Shown here piece by piece: positions 8,816 through 18,146 of a DNA stretch of 64,000 bases (position 1 is its first letter; each line of letters opens with the position of its first letter). A model generated the notes under the pieces. That model had not been told where the DNA came from. It saw only the letters and a program-made list of their open reading frames with translations, and ran no database searches. This stretch comes from Rickettsiales bacterium (lineage in GTDB: Bacteria; Pseudomonadota; Alphaproteobacteria; Rickettsiales; JABCZZ01): assembly GCA_035765535.1 (NCBI GenBank), contig DASTXE010000004.1:1-64000 (forward strand). The letters run 5' to 3'. Position numbers and translations under genes: made by a program.

Positions 8816-9688
8816 TTAGTTAAAGCGCCAGCGCATCGTGCAAAGCGGGCTATTGCCACCACTGCCTGTATTGACATTATAAGTGTCAGACAATGTGGTA
8901 GAGTTAGTGCCCACTGTGCAAGCTGTTGATGACGAGGACGTGGAAGAAGCAGCTGCGTTACCAGAAACAAGTGCTGCAATGATGTCACCCGTGGAACCGC
9001 GAGCCTGATTGCTGCCCGTATTCGGCATGCCGTCATCCACCTTCTTGTCCATATTATACGCTTCAAGCGGAGTAATATTGGCTGCCCTGGTCGTATATGC
9101 CGCCGTACCTGCAGCACCACCTGTAACCGTCGTCAAACCGGTCATACCATAGTAGTTAATACCGCTATCCGAACCCACGGTAATGTAATTGCCACGCCCT
9201 AACTTTGCAGCGGGAAATTCATTAGCGATAGTGATAGTTGCAGCCTGACCGGTCGTAAGCGTAATGTCGCTACCGTAAGAACCATCCATCAGGCTTGCCT
9301 GCGAAAGCTGGTACCAGAAAAGCAATGGTTCACCTACAGGAGTATTAGCGCTGTTAGGATCCTGAACTAAACCGTTGCCATCCCCAAGACCGGTAGTACC
9401 CGCTGTACCTGCGGTACCGCCGACAAGACCGAAGCTAACGGCTGAAGCCGCGGTAAGGTCACCCGGAATGCCGCTGAACTTGTTACGGAAAGTATTGACC
9501 GCCGTATTATATTTTTCGATCTGGGCAATCGTAGCACGCTGTTCAGCCGCTTTGATAAGATCCTGCCCGGTCAGAATACCGCCAACAATAAGGCCAATAA
9601 TGACTAGCACGATCGAAAGTTCGATCAGCGTAAAACCGCTTTCCGCTTCACGCATCTCTGTGTTGTAATGTAATCCGGCTTTAGTCAT
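8816..9688 (-). CDS. Type IV pilin/pseudopilin-like protein (second copy)
   Basis: The 290-residue protein has a prepilin peptidase site, ESGFTLIELS near residue 17, followed by the hydrophobic helix IVLVIIGLIVGGILTG. The secreted part is long and rich in Gly, Thr and Ala with a cysteine pair at the end (SSTACTVG...SPLCTMRWRFN). The ATG at 9688 follows CAGGGAG. It should be processed by PilD and sit in the inner membrane or a pilus. About 55 residues after the cleavage site are nearly identical to the upstream neighbour, while the rest differs, so the pair arose by tandem duplication. No assembly genes lie nearby. Confidence 0.9.
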   Translation of the reverse strand: MTKAGLHYNTEMREAESGFTLIELSIVLVIIGLIVGGILTGQDLIKAAEQRATIAQIEKYNTAVNTFRNKFSGIPGDLTAASAVSFGLVGGTAGTAGTTGLGDGNGLVQDPNSANTPVGEPLLFWYQLSQASLMDGSYGSDITLTTGQAATITIANEFPAAKLGRGNYITVGSDSGINYYGMTGLTTVTGGAAGTAAYTTRAANITPLEAYNMDKKVDDGMPNTGSNQARGSTGDIIAALVSGNAAASSTSSSSTACTVGTNSTTLSDTYNVNTGSGGNSPLCTMRWRFN

Positions 9689-9714
9689 AAAATCTCCCTG
9701 GTTGAGACTGAAAA

Positions 9715-10569
9715 TTAATTAAAACGAACACGAAGCGAACATGCGGGATTGGTCGCCGTCAAATCATAAGCGGTCGGAGTCGTGGCACTGTTTACACAAC
9801 CCGCTGTCGAACTGGTATATACAAGCGATCCGGTTGTAAAGCCGCCTGCCGCGTTAAGAGCGGTAGTGGCTGCATCAAGAGCAAAGACAGAACCTGTTGT
9901 GGGAATACCGTCATCCGTCTTTTTATCAATATTGTAGGATTCCTGTGCGTTCATGTTGTTCGTTGCAGTATAAACACCCGCAGCAGTAATGCTGGTAATG
10001 CCCGCAATAGCGTAGTAATTGATCCCGTTCGCGGAACCAACCGTGATATAATTGCCCCTGCCGAGCTTAGCGAGCGGCAAATAAGTGCTGACCGGAACAG
10101 AACCGGAAGTGGCTGTAGTTACACCCGCATTCGTAATATTAGCTGCTGGGACAAATGAACCATCCACCAGACTGGCTTGGGACATTTCCAGCCAGAACAT
10201 TGCTGGTTCACCTATAAATTTCGTAGCACCGCTACCGCCTGAACCTTCAATTAAGCCATTGCCGTCGCCAATACCGGCAGCGCCTGTAAAGCCAACAGCC
10301 CCATCAATTCCGAAGCTGGTCGCACTAGCCGCGGTCAAATCCCCCGGAATGCCCCCGAACTTGTTACGGAAGGTATTGACCGCAGTATTATATTTTTCGA
10401 TCTGGGCGATTGTAGCGCGCTGTTCTGCCGCCTTAATAAGATCCTGCCCTGTCAGAATACCGCCAACGATAAGGCCGATGATAACCAGCACGATGGAAAG
10501 TTCGATAAGGGTAAAACCTTCCTCATTAGCCTGGTTAAAACTCTTTGTATTGTTATGGGATACTGGCAT
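9715..10569 (-). CDS. Type IV pilin/pseudopilin-like protein (first copy)
   Basis: From the ATG at 10569, preceded by AAGGAG, the protein is 284 residues; a GTG two codons earlier is less likely. The prepilin motif EEGFTLIELS is followed by the same helix and the segment DLIKAAEQRATIAQIEKY as in its neighbour. The rest is a Thr/Ala/Gly-rich beta domain ending with a Cys pair and SLRVRFN, matching MRWRFN in the paralog. Function is probably a surface fibre or secretion pseudopilus subunit. Only 26 bases separate the two genes, so they form one operon ending at the terminator near 8770. Confidence 0.9.
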   Translation of the reverse strand: MPVSHNNTKSFNQANEEGFTLIELSIVLVIIGLIVGGILTGQDLIKAAEQRATIAQIEKYNTAVNTFRNKFGGIPGDLTAASATSFGIDGAVGFTGAAGIGDGNGLIEGSGGSGATKFIGEPAMFWLEMSQASLVDGSFVPAANITNAGVTTATSGSVPVSTYLPLAKLGRGNYITVGSANGINYYAIAGITSITAAGVYTATNNMNAQESYNIDKKTDDGIPTTGSVFALDAATTALNAAGGFTTGSLVYTSSTAGCVNSATTPTAYDLTATNPACSLRVRFN

Positions 10570-10757
10570 GGGCACTCCTTCACATGAATTGTTCGTTTTC
10601 AGAGCATACTGCCGACAGGTAAAGAATTCGTTAATTCATCGCCAGGTTGCAATAATATACCCTCAGATTATAATTGTCTAACGTGCAACACATCTCAAAA
10701 TCAAATAAAAAACGTTATGAGAAGCCCTCCAATGGGCCGTTTTCGCCACAAGGCTGA

Positions 10758-11501
10758 TTAATAAGCAACAGTCGTCAAATACAACCCTTGCGGAGGCGCG
10801 GTCTCTCCACCGGCCCTGCGATCCTTTGCTGCCAGTGCATCCAGTAATTTAACGCTGTCCCATTTTGCGTTGCCTATAAGCCTGAGCGTGCCTACCAGGT
10901 TGCGCACCTGATTGTGCAAAAATGAGCGTGCCTGCACATAAATGTGAATTTCTTCACCTATTTTTACCACGTCCAGACGATCGAGTGTCTTAAGAGGGCT
11001 CTTAGCCTGGCATATACTGCTGCGAAATGTAGTGAAATCATGATGCCCGAGCAGCAATTGCGCTGCCTCATGCATCGCCCCCACATTGAGCGGCTCGGCA
11101 ATATGCCATGCACGCGTCAGATCGAGTGCAAGCCGGGACTGCCTATTGATAATCCTGTAAAAATAGCTGCGCGACTTCGCACTGAATCGGGCATGGAAAT
11201 CAGGATCCGCCTCTTCCGCCGCCACAACAGCCACTTGTGAGGTAAGAGGCTGTAAATGATAATTGATTCCATGCATAACATGGTAACCGGTGAGAGAACG
11301 CGTAATATCGACATGCGCCACCTGCCCGGTCGCATGCACCCCGGCATCCGTGCGCCCGGCGCCAGTTACTTCCTGGAATTCTCCGGATAATTTCGCGACC
11401 GCTTCTTCCAGATAGCCCTGAATGCTCGGACGGTCCTTCTGCTTCTGCCAGCCGGCAAGGCCCGTGCCGTCATATTCGATCGTCAGCTTAAAGCGCGGCA
11501 T
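10758..11501 (-). CDS. truA: tRNA pseudouridine(38-40) synthase
   Basis: TruA modifies uridines in the tRNA anticodon arm. The 247-residue length is standard. The catalytic aspartate lies in [11 protein letters not shown] near residue 52, and the N-terminal [14 protein letters not shown] is diagnostic. Its start overlaps the end of lipA by 14 bases, indicating translational coupling. Confidence 0.96.
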   Translation of the reverse strand: MPRFKLTIEYDGTGLAGWQKQKDRPSIQGYLEEAVAKLSGEFQEVTGAGRTDAGVHATGQVAHVDITRSLTGYHVMHGINYHLQPLTSQVAVVAAEEADPDFHARFSAKSRSYFYRIINRQSRLALDLTRAWHIAEPLNVGAMHEAAQLLLGHHDFTTFRSSICQAKSPLKTLDRLDVVKIGEEIHIYVQARSFLHNQVRNLVGTLRLIGNAKWDSVKLLDALAAKDRRAGGETAPPQGLYLTTVAY

Positions 11502-12423
11502 GTTTCGCGGCGTTTTCCGCTAACAATTTCACTTCACGGGCTTTTTTCATCTCTTCAAAATCTTCGCCGGCATGGTAGGAAGAACGCGTAAGCGGGCTGG
11601 AAGCCACCATCAGGAAGCCTTTGGCACGCGCCACACGCGCATAATATTCGAATTCTTCCAACGTCACATACGCTTTGACCGGCGCGTGCTCAGGAGTGGG
11701 ACGAAGATACTGACCAATCGTAATAAAATCGACATCAGCAGCACGCAAGTCATCCATCACCTGCAGCACCTCATCCTTCTCCTCGCCTAAGCCCACCATA
11801 AGACCCGATTTGGTGAAAATGGAAGGATCGATCTCCTTCACCGTCTTGAGCAGATGCAGAGAATTGAAGTAACGAGCACCGGGACGAATAGTCTTGTAAA
11901 GCCTTGGAACCGTCTCGATATTGTGATTATACACATCCGGCCGCGCCTTCGCGACCACCGCAATGGAGTCTGATTTGCGCAGGAAATCAGGTGTCAGCAC
12001 TTCAATCGTGGTTCCGGGCGATTTTGCACGGATTTTTCCGATACATTCCGCAAAATGGGTAGCGCCGCCATCGGCCAGGTCATCGCGGTCTACCGAGGTT
12101 ACCACCACATGGCTTAATCCCAGTTTTGCTATAGCTTCCGCAAGGTTATCCGGTTCATGCGGGTTCAATGCCCCCGGAACACCGGTCTTGATATTGCAGA
12201 ACGCACAGGCGCGCGTGCAGGTATCACCCATGATCATTACGGTCGCATGCTTCTTGCTCCAGCATTCGCCGATATTCGGGCACGCCGCTTCCTCGCATAC
12301 CGTATTGAGTTTGAGGTTATGGATCACCTCGCGCGTAGCATTATATTCATTGGATGTTGGCGCTTTTACCTTGATCCAATTGGGTCTTACGAGCTTTTCT
12401 TCGGTCTGTTGCATTTCAGTCAT
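11488..12423 (-). CDS. lipA: Lipoyl synthase
   Basis: This radical SAM enzyme inserts two sulfurs into octanoyl groups on 2-oxoacid dehydrogenase subunits and glycine cleavage H protein. The 311 residues hold both iron-sulfur motifs: [12 protein letters not shown] for the auxiliary cluster and [11 protein letters not shown] for the radical SAM cluster. The C-terminal RSSY motif ([10 protein letters not shown]) supplies the serine ligand. The lpd gene for the E3 subunit of lipoyl complexes lies elsewhere in the window. A second ATG three codons in is also possible. Confidence 0.97.
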   Translation of the reverse strand: MTEMQQTEEKLVRPNWIKVKAPTSNEYNATREVIHNLKLNTVCEEAACPNIGECWSKKHATVMIMGDTCTRACAFCNIKTGVPGALNPHEPDNLAEAIAKLGLSHVVVTSVDRDDLADGGATHFAECIGKIRAKSPGTTIEVLTPDFLRKSDSIAVVAKARPDVYNHNIETVPRLYKTIRPGARYFNSLHLLKTVKEIDPSIFTKSGLMVGLGEEKDEVLQVMDDLRAADVDFITIGQYLRPTPEHAPVKAYVTLEEFEYYARVARAKGFLMVASSPLTRSSYHAGEDFEEMKKAREVKLLAENAAKHAAL

Positions 12424-12460
12424 AGGTGCATTCTAGCCACAATTAAGCAAATGTACAGTA

Positions 12461-13132
12461 TTATGGCCGAAACCCTGTGGCAACCACAAAGGTTTCCGCC
12501 GAATCCTGCCGCGAAGCCTTCGGCTTGGCGTGCTTCACCGAAACAAAGTGTTTCTTCATACGTTCCAGCAACTTATTTTCCGTACCGCCCTGCCATACCT
12601 TGGCAACGAATACCCCACCCGGTTTCAGCACTTCCATGGCAAATTCAAACGCCGCTTCGACCAGCAGCACGATCCGCAAATGATCCAGGCTCGGCTGACC
12701 GGACGCGTTCGGAGCCATATCGGACAACACAATATCCGCCTCCCCCATCAGATCTTTCAACGCCTGCGGGGCTGCATCGTCCATGAAATCCATCTGCAGC
12801 AGCGTCGCCCCAGGGACAGGCGAAATCTCCAGCAGGTCGATCCCCACCACATTACCTTCCCCGCATTTGGCAACCGCCACCTGCGACCATCCGCCCGGCG
12901 CGGCCCCCAGATCCACAACCTGCTTTCCGGCCTTCAGGAACTGGAATTTCTCATCAAGTTCAGTAAGTTTATAAGCCGCGCGTGAACGATACCCGTCCTT
13001 TTTAGCCTGCGCCACATACGGATCGTTCAGCTGGCGCTGCAGCCACCGCGAAGACGAAACACTCCGGCCGCGTGCCGTTTTAACGCGCACCGATAGGCCA
13101 CGGGAAGATTTATCGGATGGTTTCTTGGTCAT
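12461..13132 (-). CDS. rlmE: 23S rRNA (uridine-2'-O) methyltransferase
   Basis: RlmE (FtsJ) methylates U2552 of 23S rRNA. The 223-residue protein starts with a basic Ser/Arg tail, then has the SAM motif DLGAAPGGWSQVA and the K-D-K catalytic positions in AYKLTEL, LSDMAPNASG and AKVWQGG. It is on the minus strand between lipA and surA, separated from surA by an intergenic repeat and hairpin. Confidence 0.95.
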   Translation of the reverse strand: MTKKPSDKSSRGLSVRVKTARGRSVSSSRWLQRQLNDPYVAQAKKDGYRSRAAYKLTELDEKFQFLKAGKQVVDLGAAPGGWSQVAVAKCGEGNVVGIDLLEISPVPGATLLQMDFMDDAAPQALKDLMGEADIVLSDMAPNASGQPSLDHLRIVLLVEAAFEFAMEVLKPGGVFVAKVWQGGTENKLLERMKKHFVSVKHAKPKASRQDSAETFVVATGFRP

Positions 13133-13183
13133 AGGCTTTATTCATAACATTATTAATCCGGCTTCACAAACCTATCGTTAAGC

Positions 13184-13228
13184 CGGAGGAGCGAAGCGAC
13201 GACCCCGCTTTAGCGAGGGGGGCAGCGT
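13184..13228 (+). repeat. Intergenic repeat, copy 1
   Basis: This stretch shares GGAGGAG-CGAAGC-GACGACC-CGC and GGGGCAGCGT, in the same order, with the minus strand of 59247-59310; the middle is shorter here. Both copies lie between genes. They look like members of a dispersed intergenic repeat family. Confidence 0.6.
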
Positions 13229-13235
13229 AAGCGAA

Positions 13236-13253
13236 GGGGATGATTTCATCCCC
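13236..13253 (-). terminator. Hairpin downstream of surA
   Basis: GGGGATGA and TCATCCCC form an 8-base perfect stem with a 2-base spacer, 25 bases after the surA stop on the minus strand. The T-run is weak, so termination is likely but not certain. Confidence 0.55.
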
Positions 13254-13277
13254 CTTTAGCCAAAAAAAGTCTCACAC

Positions 13278-14720
13278 CTACATTCCTCTTATATCGACAA
13301 ACGCTTCCCTACGCAGGTTGCGCATATATTTCTGTGCTTCCAGTTCGAGCTTCTCACTAAATATCGCCTGTCGTATCGCCTCATCCGAAGCGGAAGGAAC
13401 TTCCTCATTATTTTCAGCCTGTTGCTTGGAAACAGGAGCTTCCGCACGTTCGCACAAAGCATAAATCCGCACACCGCTTTCGGTGGCAATAGGAGCGGAA
13501 ACACCGCCTACTTTAAGCCCCAGCAGAACGTCGCGCACATTCGCTGGCATATCGTTCGACATGCGGCGCATGAACGTAGTGCCCACTTCTATATTACGTG
13601 CATCCCCCGCATTAATATTCTTGGCTACGCAAAGATTCGGGGTCTGGGCTGCCGATTTACTGGCCTTCATCAACTGGGCCCGCCAGTTTCCTGCTTTCTG
13701 CCTGGCGCTGAGGATAATCTGCCGGAACGCCAACTCAACATTAGATAAAGGCTTGGCAGGAGCGCTCGCAACCGGCGCCGGTTTTGCCTCTTCCTGTTTT
13801 TTATCCACATCTACCAGCCGGATAATCTGGTAACCGCTTTCCGTCTTCACAGGTCCACTTACACCGCCTTTTTTAAGTTTAGCAAGTGCGGTGCCGATAG
13901 CCGGATCGAGCTGTGAAGCCTCCACCCAGAAAGGCTCCGTTGAACGCGCACCGCGCGCACCCGAGGAGAACTGAGACGCAATCGCATCGAAACTTGCGCC
14001 GGCATGAATTTCCTCTGCCAGCTTTTCCGCCGCACGGCGCACGGAAACTTCATTCTTGGGAGAATCGATCGGGAGCAGAATCGTCGCGATCATAACCTGC
14101 CCAACCTTGGGGCCTTCCCCATTACCGGCAAGCTCGCCGCTGTTATGGTCACTGCCACTATTCTCCGCCGAGGTTTTGCGCTGCGTATAATGGGCAACTT
14201 CCTGGTCACTGATACGGATACCCGGGCGGACTTTCTTCATCACGATCTCTGCCCACGCTGCCTGTGCCTTGATCTGTGCCACAAAAGAGGCCTTGGGAGC
14301 GTGCTTATCATCCAGGAACTGCTCCAGACTGCCTGGTGCTTTACCGTTCTGCTTTTCAATACGTGCAATCGTATCGTTCACCTTGGCGTCATCCACGGTG
14401 ACCCCTTCGGTAGCCGCATCCTGCAACTGCAGTTTCTCGTCCACCAGCTGACGCAGAATCTGCGGGGCAAGACGGGCACGGTTTTCATCCGTATCCGCGA
14501 TGCCGGTCATCGCCATGACAAGCCGGATACGGTCGTCAAGGTCGATGGAAGAGATAATCTGGTCGTTCACGATAGCAACAACTTTAACGCCGCCACTGGG
14601 CTCGCTCCAGGCTGCGGTAGCCGAAAGACCGGCAGCCAGCAAAACCGCCAGGGCTGCAAAGCGCCTCATCTTATGAACAGCGGCATCTTGGGAAAATCCG
14701 GACAGGGTAACAGCACGCAT
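13278..14720 (-). CDS. surA: SurA-type periplasmic peptidyl-prolyl isomerase/chaperone
   Basis: This periplasmic chaperone supports outer-membrane protein folding. The 480 residues have a signal peptide (hydrophobic RRFAALAVLLAAGLSATAAWS), a SurA N-terminal helical domain (VAIVNDQIISSIDLDDRI...), and parvulin-like PPIC regions at about 190-320 and 380-440. The start at 14720 has GAGG seven bases upstream; an inner ATG at 14669 begins the signal peptide more conventionally but lacks such a site. It lies 9 bases after lptD, the classical lptD-surA pair; LptD is itself a SurA client. Confidence 0.92.
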   Translation of the reverse strand: MRAVTLSGFSQDAAVHKMRRFAALAVLLAAGLSATAAWSEPSGGVKVVAIVNDQIISSIDLDDRIRLVMAMTGIADTDENRARLAPQILRQLVDEKLQLQDAATEGVTVDDAKVNDTIARIEKQNGKAPGSLEQFLDDKHAPKASFVAQIKAQAAWAEIVMKKVRPGIRISDQEVAHYTQRKTSAENSGSDHNSGELAGNGEGPKVGQVMIATILLPIDSPKNEVSVRRAAEKLAEEIHAGASFDAIASQFSSGARGARSTEPFWVEASQLDPAIGTALAKLKKGGVSGPVKTESGYQIIRLVDVDKKQEEAKPAPVASAPAKPLSNVELAFRQIILSARQKAGNWRAQLMKASKSAAQTPNLCVAKNINAGDARNIEVGTTFMRRMSNDMPANVRDVLLGLKVGGVSAPIATESGVRIYALCERAEAPVSKQQAENNEEVPSASDEAIRQAIFSEKLELEAQKYMRNLRREAFVDIRGM

Positions 14721-14729
14721 AGGATCGCC

Positions 14730-17084
14730 TCAATTGAGTTGGGGTGGAGTCGTATCGTTAAACAGGGTTTTATCATTAATATCGGAAACAGGCGCAGGTT
14801 CATTCACGGGAATGATGCTGCCCGCGCCGGGAGTATAGCTGGGTGTAGAGCCGCCGCCGAAGCTTTGCAGCACCACCATGACCGAGAAGGTTGTGGAAGG
14901 CTTGACATCCTGTACGGTGATATAGCTGCGGCCGATGGAAGTATTAACCGTCATGCATTCATTATGGAAAATCAGCCCCGTACCCAGACCGACCGTCCCC
15001 TGCGAAGGATTAAGCAGGTTGAAAGCGGAACTGTTCGCGGTGGTTGCGGTTGACGTTGTTGCGTTACTGCCAAGATCCTTACGGCCAGAAACACTCCATG
15101 TCCAGTGCTTTGTCAGATCGACGGAAGTATCGCCGAAAATCGATTTACGGTCACCGAACAACGGCTCGTTATGCAGAGAGATAAACGTTGCATTCACGGT
15201 AACGGGGGCAAGGGAAAGGCTGGAAACGATTTCGTTGCTGATGGGGCTCAGCGTTTCGCGGTCAAGCCGGAAACTGTATGCCGCGTCGAACCCGCCATAT
15301 TTCAGCGCAAGCCTTCCCACATAATCGGAATAATGCGCCCGCGTCGAGCTGGCGATCGGGAAAGGATTCTGCGGGTTATCCTCATAAGCCTGGCCGGCCA
15401 GCCATTGGATATATTCATCATCTGCAAATTGCAGCTGCCCGCGCGTGCCGTAGGTTCCGCGCATGCCGGATTCAAGCTGGTCCAGCCCGGTAAAACGGTT
15501 ATTGGAGAACAGATTGATATCGCTCAATTCAGATATCTGGCTATCCTCGTTGGGAATCGTGGTCGGCATATGCCGGTTAGGGCTTGCGGCCGCTTCCACG
15601 ATCGGAGCGATCATAAGGCTCTTGCCATCCCCGAGCCGGTTAATAAACGGATAGCGCCAGTCGAAATCCACTTCCGGAATCACGCGTGCCTGCGTACCGC
15701 TGAAAGTCTCACCTGTCGTGGGATTTACCGTCTGATTCACAATGTTATAGGCATCCCCGCGCACGGACGCTCCAAGATCCATTACTTGCCCATCACGTGT
15801 GACGTAAGGCAGTTTCCAGCTTGCCGTGCTGGAGACTCGCTGGTCGCTGTCGCCCACCTGGCGTTCCAGCACGAGCGCACTGCTATCCAGCATCAGCCTG
15901 GAATGATTGGAAAACGGCGCGCTTTCAACATGCATTTCGGCCTGAGGCAAGATATAGGGCGATTGGTTGGAGATATCCTGCGGCTGCAGTCCCTGGAACG
16001 CCAGACTCTCCACAAGAGCATAATCGCGGTCGTTAATCCGCTCCGCATACAGACGTGAAGTCAGCATGTCCTGCCAGCCGATACCGTATAACGCCAGGAA
16101 TGTATTATCGCTCGTGCGCTCCATGTCGATGCCGGAATTCCAGTGCTCGCTGAGCTTCATGGTACCGTGCGCGTCGATATAATCGCGTACTTCCGTCCCG
16201 GAAACGATATTGCCCGCGGAATCGCGGTTATAGGCGTTAATGATAGCACCGTGGATTTCATAATAGGCGTTCTCGGTCATATGACGGAACTCCGCCTGCA
16301 GCATGGGACCGTTTTCGCCGCCGATATACCAGGGCGTGAGCGTCATATCCATATTCGGCTCAAGGCTCAGGTAAACCGGCTGCTTGACGACGTTGCCGAT
16401 CGTGCTGTCATGGTAGTATTGCGGCATGAGCAGCCCTGACTGGCCGGGAGCGTCCGGTGTCGGGTGCGAGAAATACGGCGTATAAAGCACAGGAACGCCA
16501 TATACATCCATAAACGCATTATGATACTTCACGCGCTTGATATTCTCATCGATCGTGACATCCTGCGCGGACATCTGCCATAACGGTGACTGCGGCGGCT
16601 CTCCGGGCTTGACGGCGCAGACCTGGCAGGGGGAATAAACCGCGTCCTTGAGTTTGGTGACATTCTTGCTGATTTTCTGCGCCTCGCGCGCGGCAAACAG
16701 CGAATTATCTTTCAGGCGTGCGCGGAATTCCTTGACGACACCCTTCTCCAGCGATTGTTTGAGCGCCAGTTCCTTGGCAAACAGCACATCGCCGCCTGGC
16801 TCCAGCACACTGACATGCCCGGTCGCATAAACCGTGTCCGTGCGCTGATTGTAGGAAACCTTGTCCGCAAGGATAATCGTATCCCCCTGCACCACTTCCA
16901 CATGCCCGGCCGCCACCGCCGTGCCTGTATGCTCGTCATAGCCTATGGCCTGCGCCGTCAGCATTACCGGCTGTTTATTGGAAACTCCGTAACTCTCAAG
17001 TGCACGCGCAGAAACGCTGCCGAAAACGGCAAGGGCAAGAACACAAGCGGATACTACATATTTCTGGCCGACCGACACGCTCAA
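14730..17084 (-). CDS. lptD: LPS-assembly protein LptD
   Basis: LptD is the outer-membrane beta-barrel that places lipopolysaccharide on the cell surface. The 784 residues have a signal peptide (VVSACVLALAVFGSVSARA), an OstA/LptA-like jellyroll (AIGYDEHTGTAVAAGHVEV..., residues ~45-130) and a long barrel domain. CQVC near residue 153 is a candidate disulfide pair. No ATG is available: the frame opens at TTG 17084 or GTG 17078, with no clear Shine-Dalgarno, so the start is uncertain. The upstream side, where lptG is often found, instead holds the foreign cassettes. Confidence 0.94.
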   Translation of the reverse strand: MSVSVGQKYVVSACVLALAVFGSVSARALESYGVSNKQPVMLTAQAIGYDEHTGTAVAAGHVEVVQGDTIILADKVSYNQRTDTVYATGHVSVLEPGGDVLFAKELALKQSLEKGVVKEFRARLKDNSLFAAREAQKISKNVTKLKDAVYSPCQVCAVKPGEPPQSPLWQMSAQDVTIDENIKRVKYHNAFMDVYGVPVLYTPYFSHPTPDAPGQSGLLMPQYYHDSTIGNVVKQPVYLSLEPNMDMTLTPWYIGGENGPMLQAEFRHMTENAYYEIHGAIINAYNRDSAGNIVSGTEVRDYIDAHGTMKLSEHWNSGIDMERTSDNTFLALYGIGWQDMLTSRLYAERINDRDYALVESLAFQGLQPQDISNQSPYILPQAEMHVESAPFSNHSRLMLDSSALVLERQVGDSDQRVSSTASWKLPYVTRDGQVMDLGASVRGDAYNIVNQTVNPTTGETFSGTQARVIPEVDFDWRYPFINRLGDGKSLMIAPIVEAAASPNRHMPTTIPNEDSQISELSDINLFSNNRFTGLDQLESGMRGTYGTRGQLQFADDEYIQWLAGQAYEDNPQNPFPIASSTRAHYSDYVGRLALKYGGFDAAYSFRLDRETLSPISNEIVSSLSLAPVTVNATFISLHNEPLFGDRKSIFGDTSVDLTKHWTWSVSGRKDLGSNATTSTATTANSSAFNLLNPSQGTVGLGTGLIFHNECMTVNTSIGRSYITVQDVKPSTTFSVMVVLQSFGGGSTPSYTPGAGSIIPVNEPAPVSDINDKTLFNDTTPPQLN

Positions 17085-17231
17085 TTTACCGTAGAAACAC
17101 CCTCAATTTCAGTATGATGACCAGCCGCGTACAAAACGCCGCCACACCCAAGTAAACGTACCATATCGCATGCAGGCTAAATTGCAACAGTAACGCTAAA
17201 ATAATGGCTTAGCCTGTCAAAACGCTCAGCA

Positions 17232-17286
17232 GTCACAAAACCGTCACAATTCCCAAATTGTGAGCCATTGCGGGAACTGGTAAAAT
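17232..17286 (+). promoter_or_regulatory. Cassette A promoter with repeated operator
   Basis: GTCACAAAACCGTCACAA (17232-17249) holds two GTCACAA half-sites 11 bases apart. After 8 bases comes TTGTGA (17258-17263), which is both an inverted half-site and the -35 box. A 17-base spacer leads to the -10 TAAAAT (17281-17286). Cassette B has the same arrangement with the same spacings. A regulator binding TCACAA/TTGTGA over the -35 box is inferred. Confidence 0.8.
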
Positions 17287-17339
17287 GAAGCTGTCTTGCT
17301 TGCGTTTCTCTGTCCTGGAAACCTATCCGGAAGAAACAA

Positions 17340-17425
17340 TGGCTGAAGCCAGCATAACTGAGTCACTTGCTGGCCCGTATATGCTGGTCGAAAAAGACAC
17401 GACCTGTCCCACGCTTCGGTGTGGG
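17340..17425 (+). promoter_or_regulatory. Structured leader RNA of cassette A
   Basis: Three hairpins follow the promoter. GCCAGCA (17348-17354) pairs with TGCTGGC (17368-17374) around a loop containing AACTGA. GGTCG (17386-17390) pairs with CGACC (17400-17404). CCCACGC-TTCG-GTGTGGG (17408-17425) has a UUCG tetraloop just before the ribosome site. An alternative stem TGGC/GCCA (17340-17351) would compete with the first hairpin. The first two hairpins have counterparts in cassette B. Confidence 0.65.
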
Positions 17426-17441
17426 CGGAAAGCAGGTTACA

Positions 17442-18029
17442 GTGAAGTCCATCCCGCAGGAATGGAGGCGGCACCTCAGGACGGCGCGAGACGTCGGCCT
17501 CTGGCTCCTCCTCGCCGCCAGCGGAGCGGTCGGAATCTACCTCGTGCACCGCAACGACGCCAGGACGATGAGCGACTACGTCGTCATCGCGCTGCTCGTC
17601 GGTATGACGGCGCTCGTGGTAAACGTCCCCGGCCTGTTCACGCGGCCCACCAGCAAGCTCGAACCCATTCCCGTCACCTGGGTGTGGATCGGCATCCGCT
17701 CGAAGCGAGTGCTGTTCGTGTGCTGGCTGTTCCTGATGCTCATCGGCACGTTCGCCGCCATCCCCGTCGTCGCAGCCTTCATCGGTCTGTGGTGGTGGCT
17801 GCGGCGCAAGGAGATCGTCGCGACCATGCCCCCCCTGACCATCTGGCTCAAGGACGGGCAGCCGCACAACTACACCTACGGCGGCAGGGTCGACGGCATG
17901 CCGAAGGTCTGCCCCCGGGGCACGATCGTGATGGTTACGGGTGAGGGCGACTACGCCGTCTTCCACCCGGCCAGGCCCCTGGATCTGCCGAAGTCGCTGA
18001 CTCCGGCGGAACCGACGGCGCAGCAGTAA
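17442..18029 (+). CDS. Cassette A: small multi-pass membrane protein, unknown
   Basis: The likely start is the GTG at 17442 after GGAAAGCAGGTTACA, giving about 195 residues; the frame is open further upstream into the leader. It has hydrophobic segments near residues 18-36, 46-66, 82-95 and 98-120 (VGLWLLLAASGAVGIYLV, VVIALLVGMTALVVNVP, VLFVCWLFLMLIGTFAAIPVV), then a soluble tail with NYTYGG and LDLPKS. Codon use is strongly GC-rich, unlike lptD and nuoI. The tail pattern YT(Y/F)xG...LPK recurs in cassette B, so the two may be distant relatives. I do not recognise a family; it resembles actinobacterial or actinophage small membrane proteins. Confidence 0.7.
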   Translation: MKSIPQEWRRHLRTARDVGLWLLLAASGAVGIYLVHRNDARTMSDYVVIALLVGMTALVVNVPGLFTRPTSKLEPIPVTWVWIGIRSKRVLFVCWLFLMLIGTFAAIPVVAAFIGLWWWLRRKEIVATMPPLTIWLKDGQPHNYTYGGRVDGMPKVCPRGTIVMVTGEGDYAVFHPARPLDLPKSLTPAEPTAQQ

Positions 18030-18037
18030 CCGCGCCA

Positions 18038-18084
18038 GCGGCCCGGTCCTCGTCCCTCCCGCGTGGGGGACAGGGCTGGGCCGC
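18038..18084 (+). terminator. GC-rich hairpin terminator of cassette A
   Basis: GCGGCCC (18038-18044) pairs with GGGCCGC (18078-18084), with further pairing inside (GTCCC with GGGAC-type bases). There is no T-run, the style common in high-GC actinobacterial genomes. It starts 9 bases after the cassette A stop. Confidence 0.65.
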
Positions 18085-18146
18085 AAGCGATTGCCATTTA
18101 ATCACACAAATCCCCCCGAATAATTTACAGGAATATACGCTAACTC

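Noticed and set aside
17285-17944. Plus-strand frame overlapping cassette A in another phase
   Set aside because: The translation is a run of Arg/Pro-rich residues without hydrophobic segments, while the GTG-17442 frame gives a clear membrane protein with a matching cassette layout. Only its first codons are kept as a possible leader peptide.
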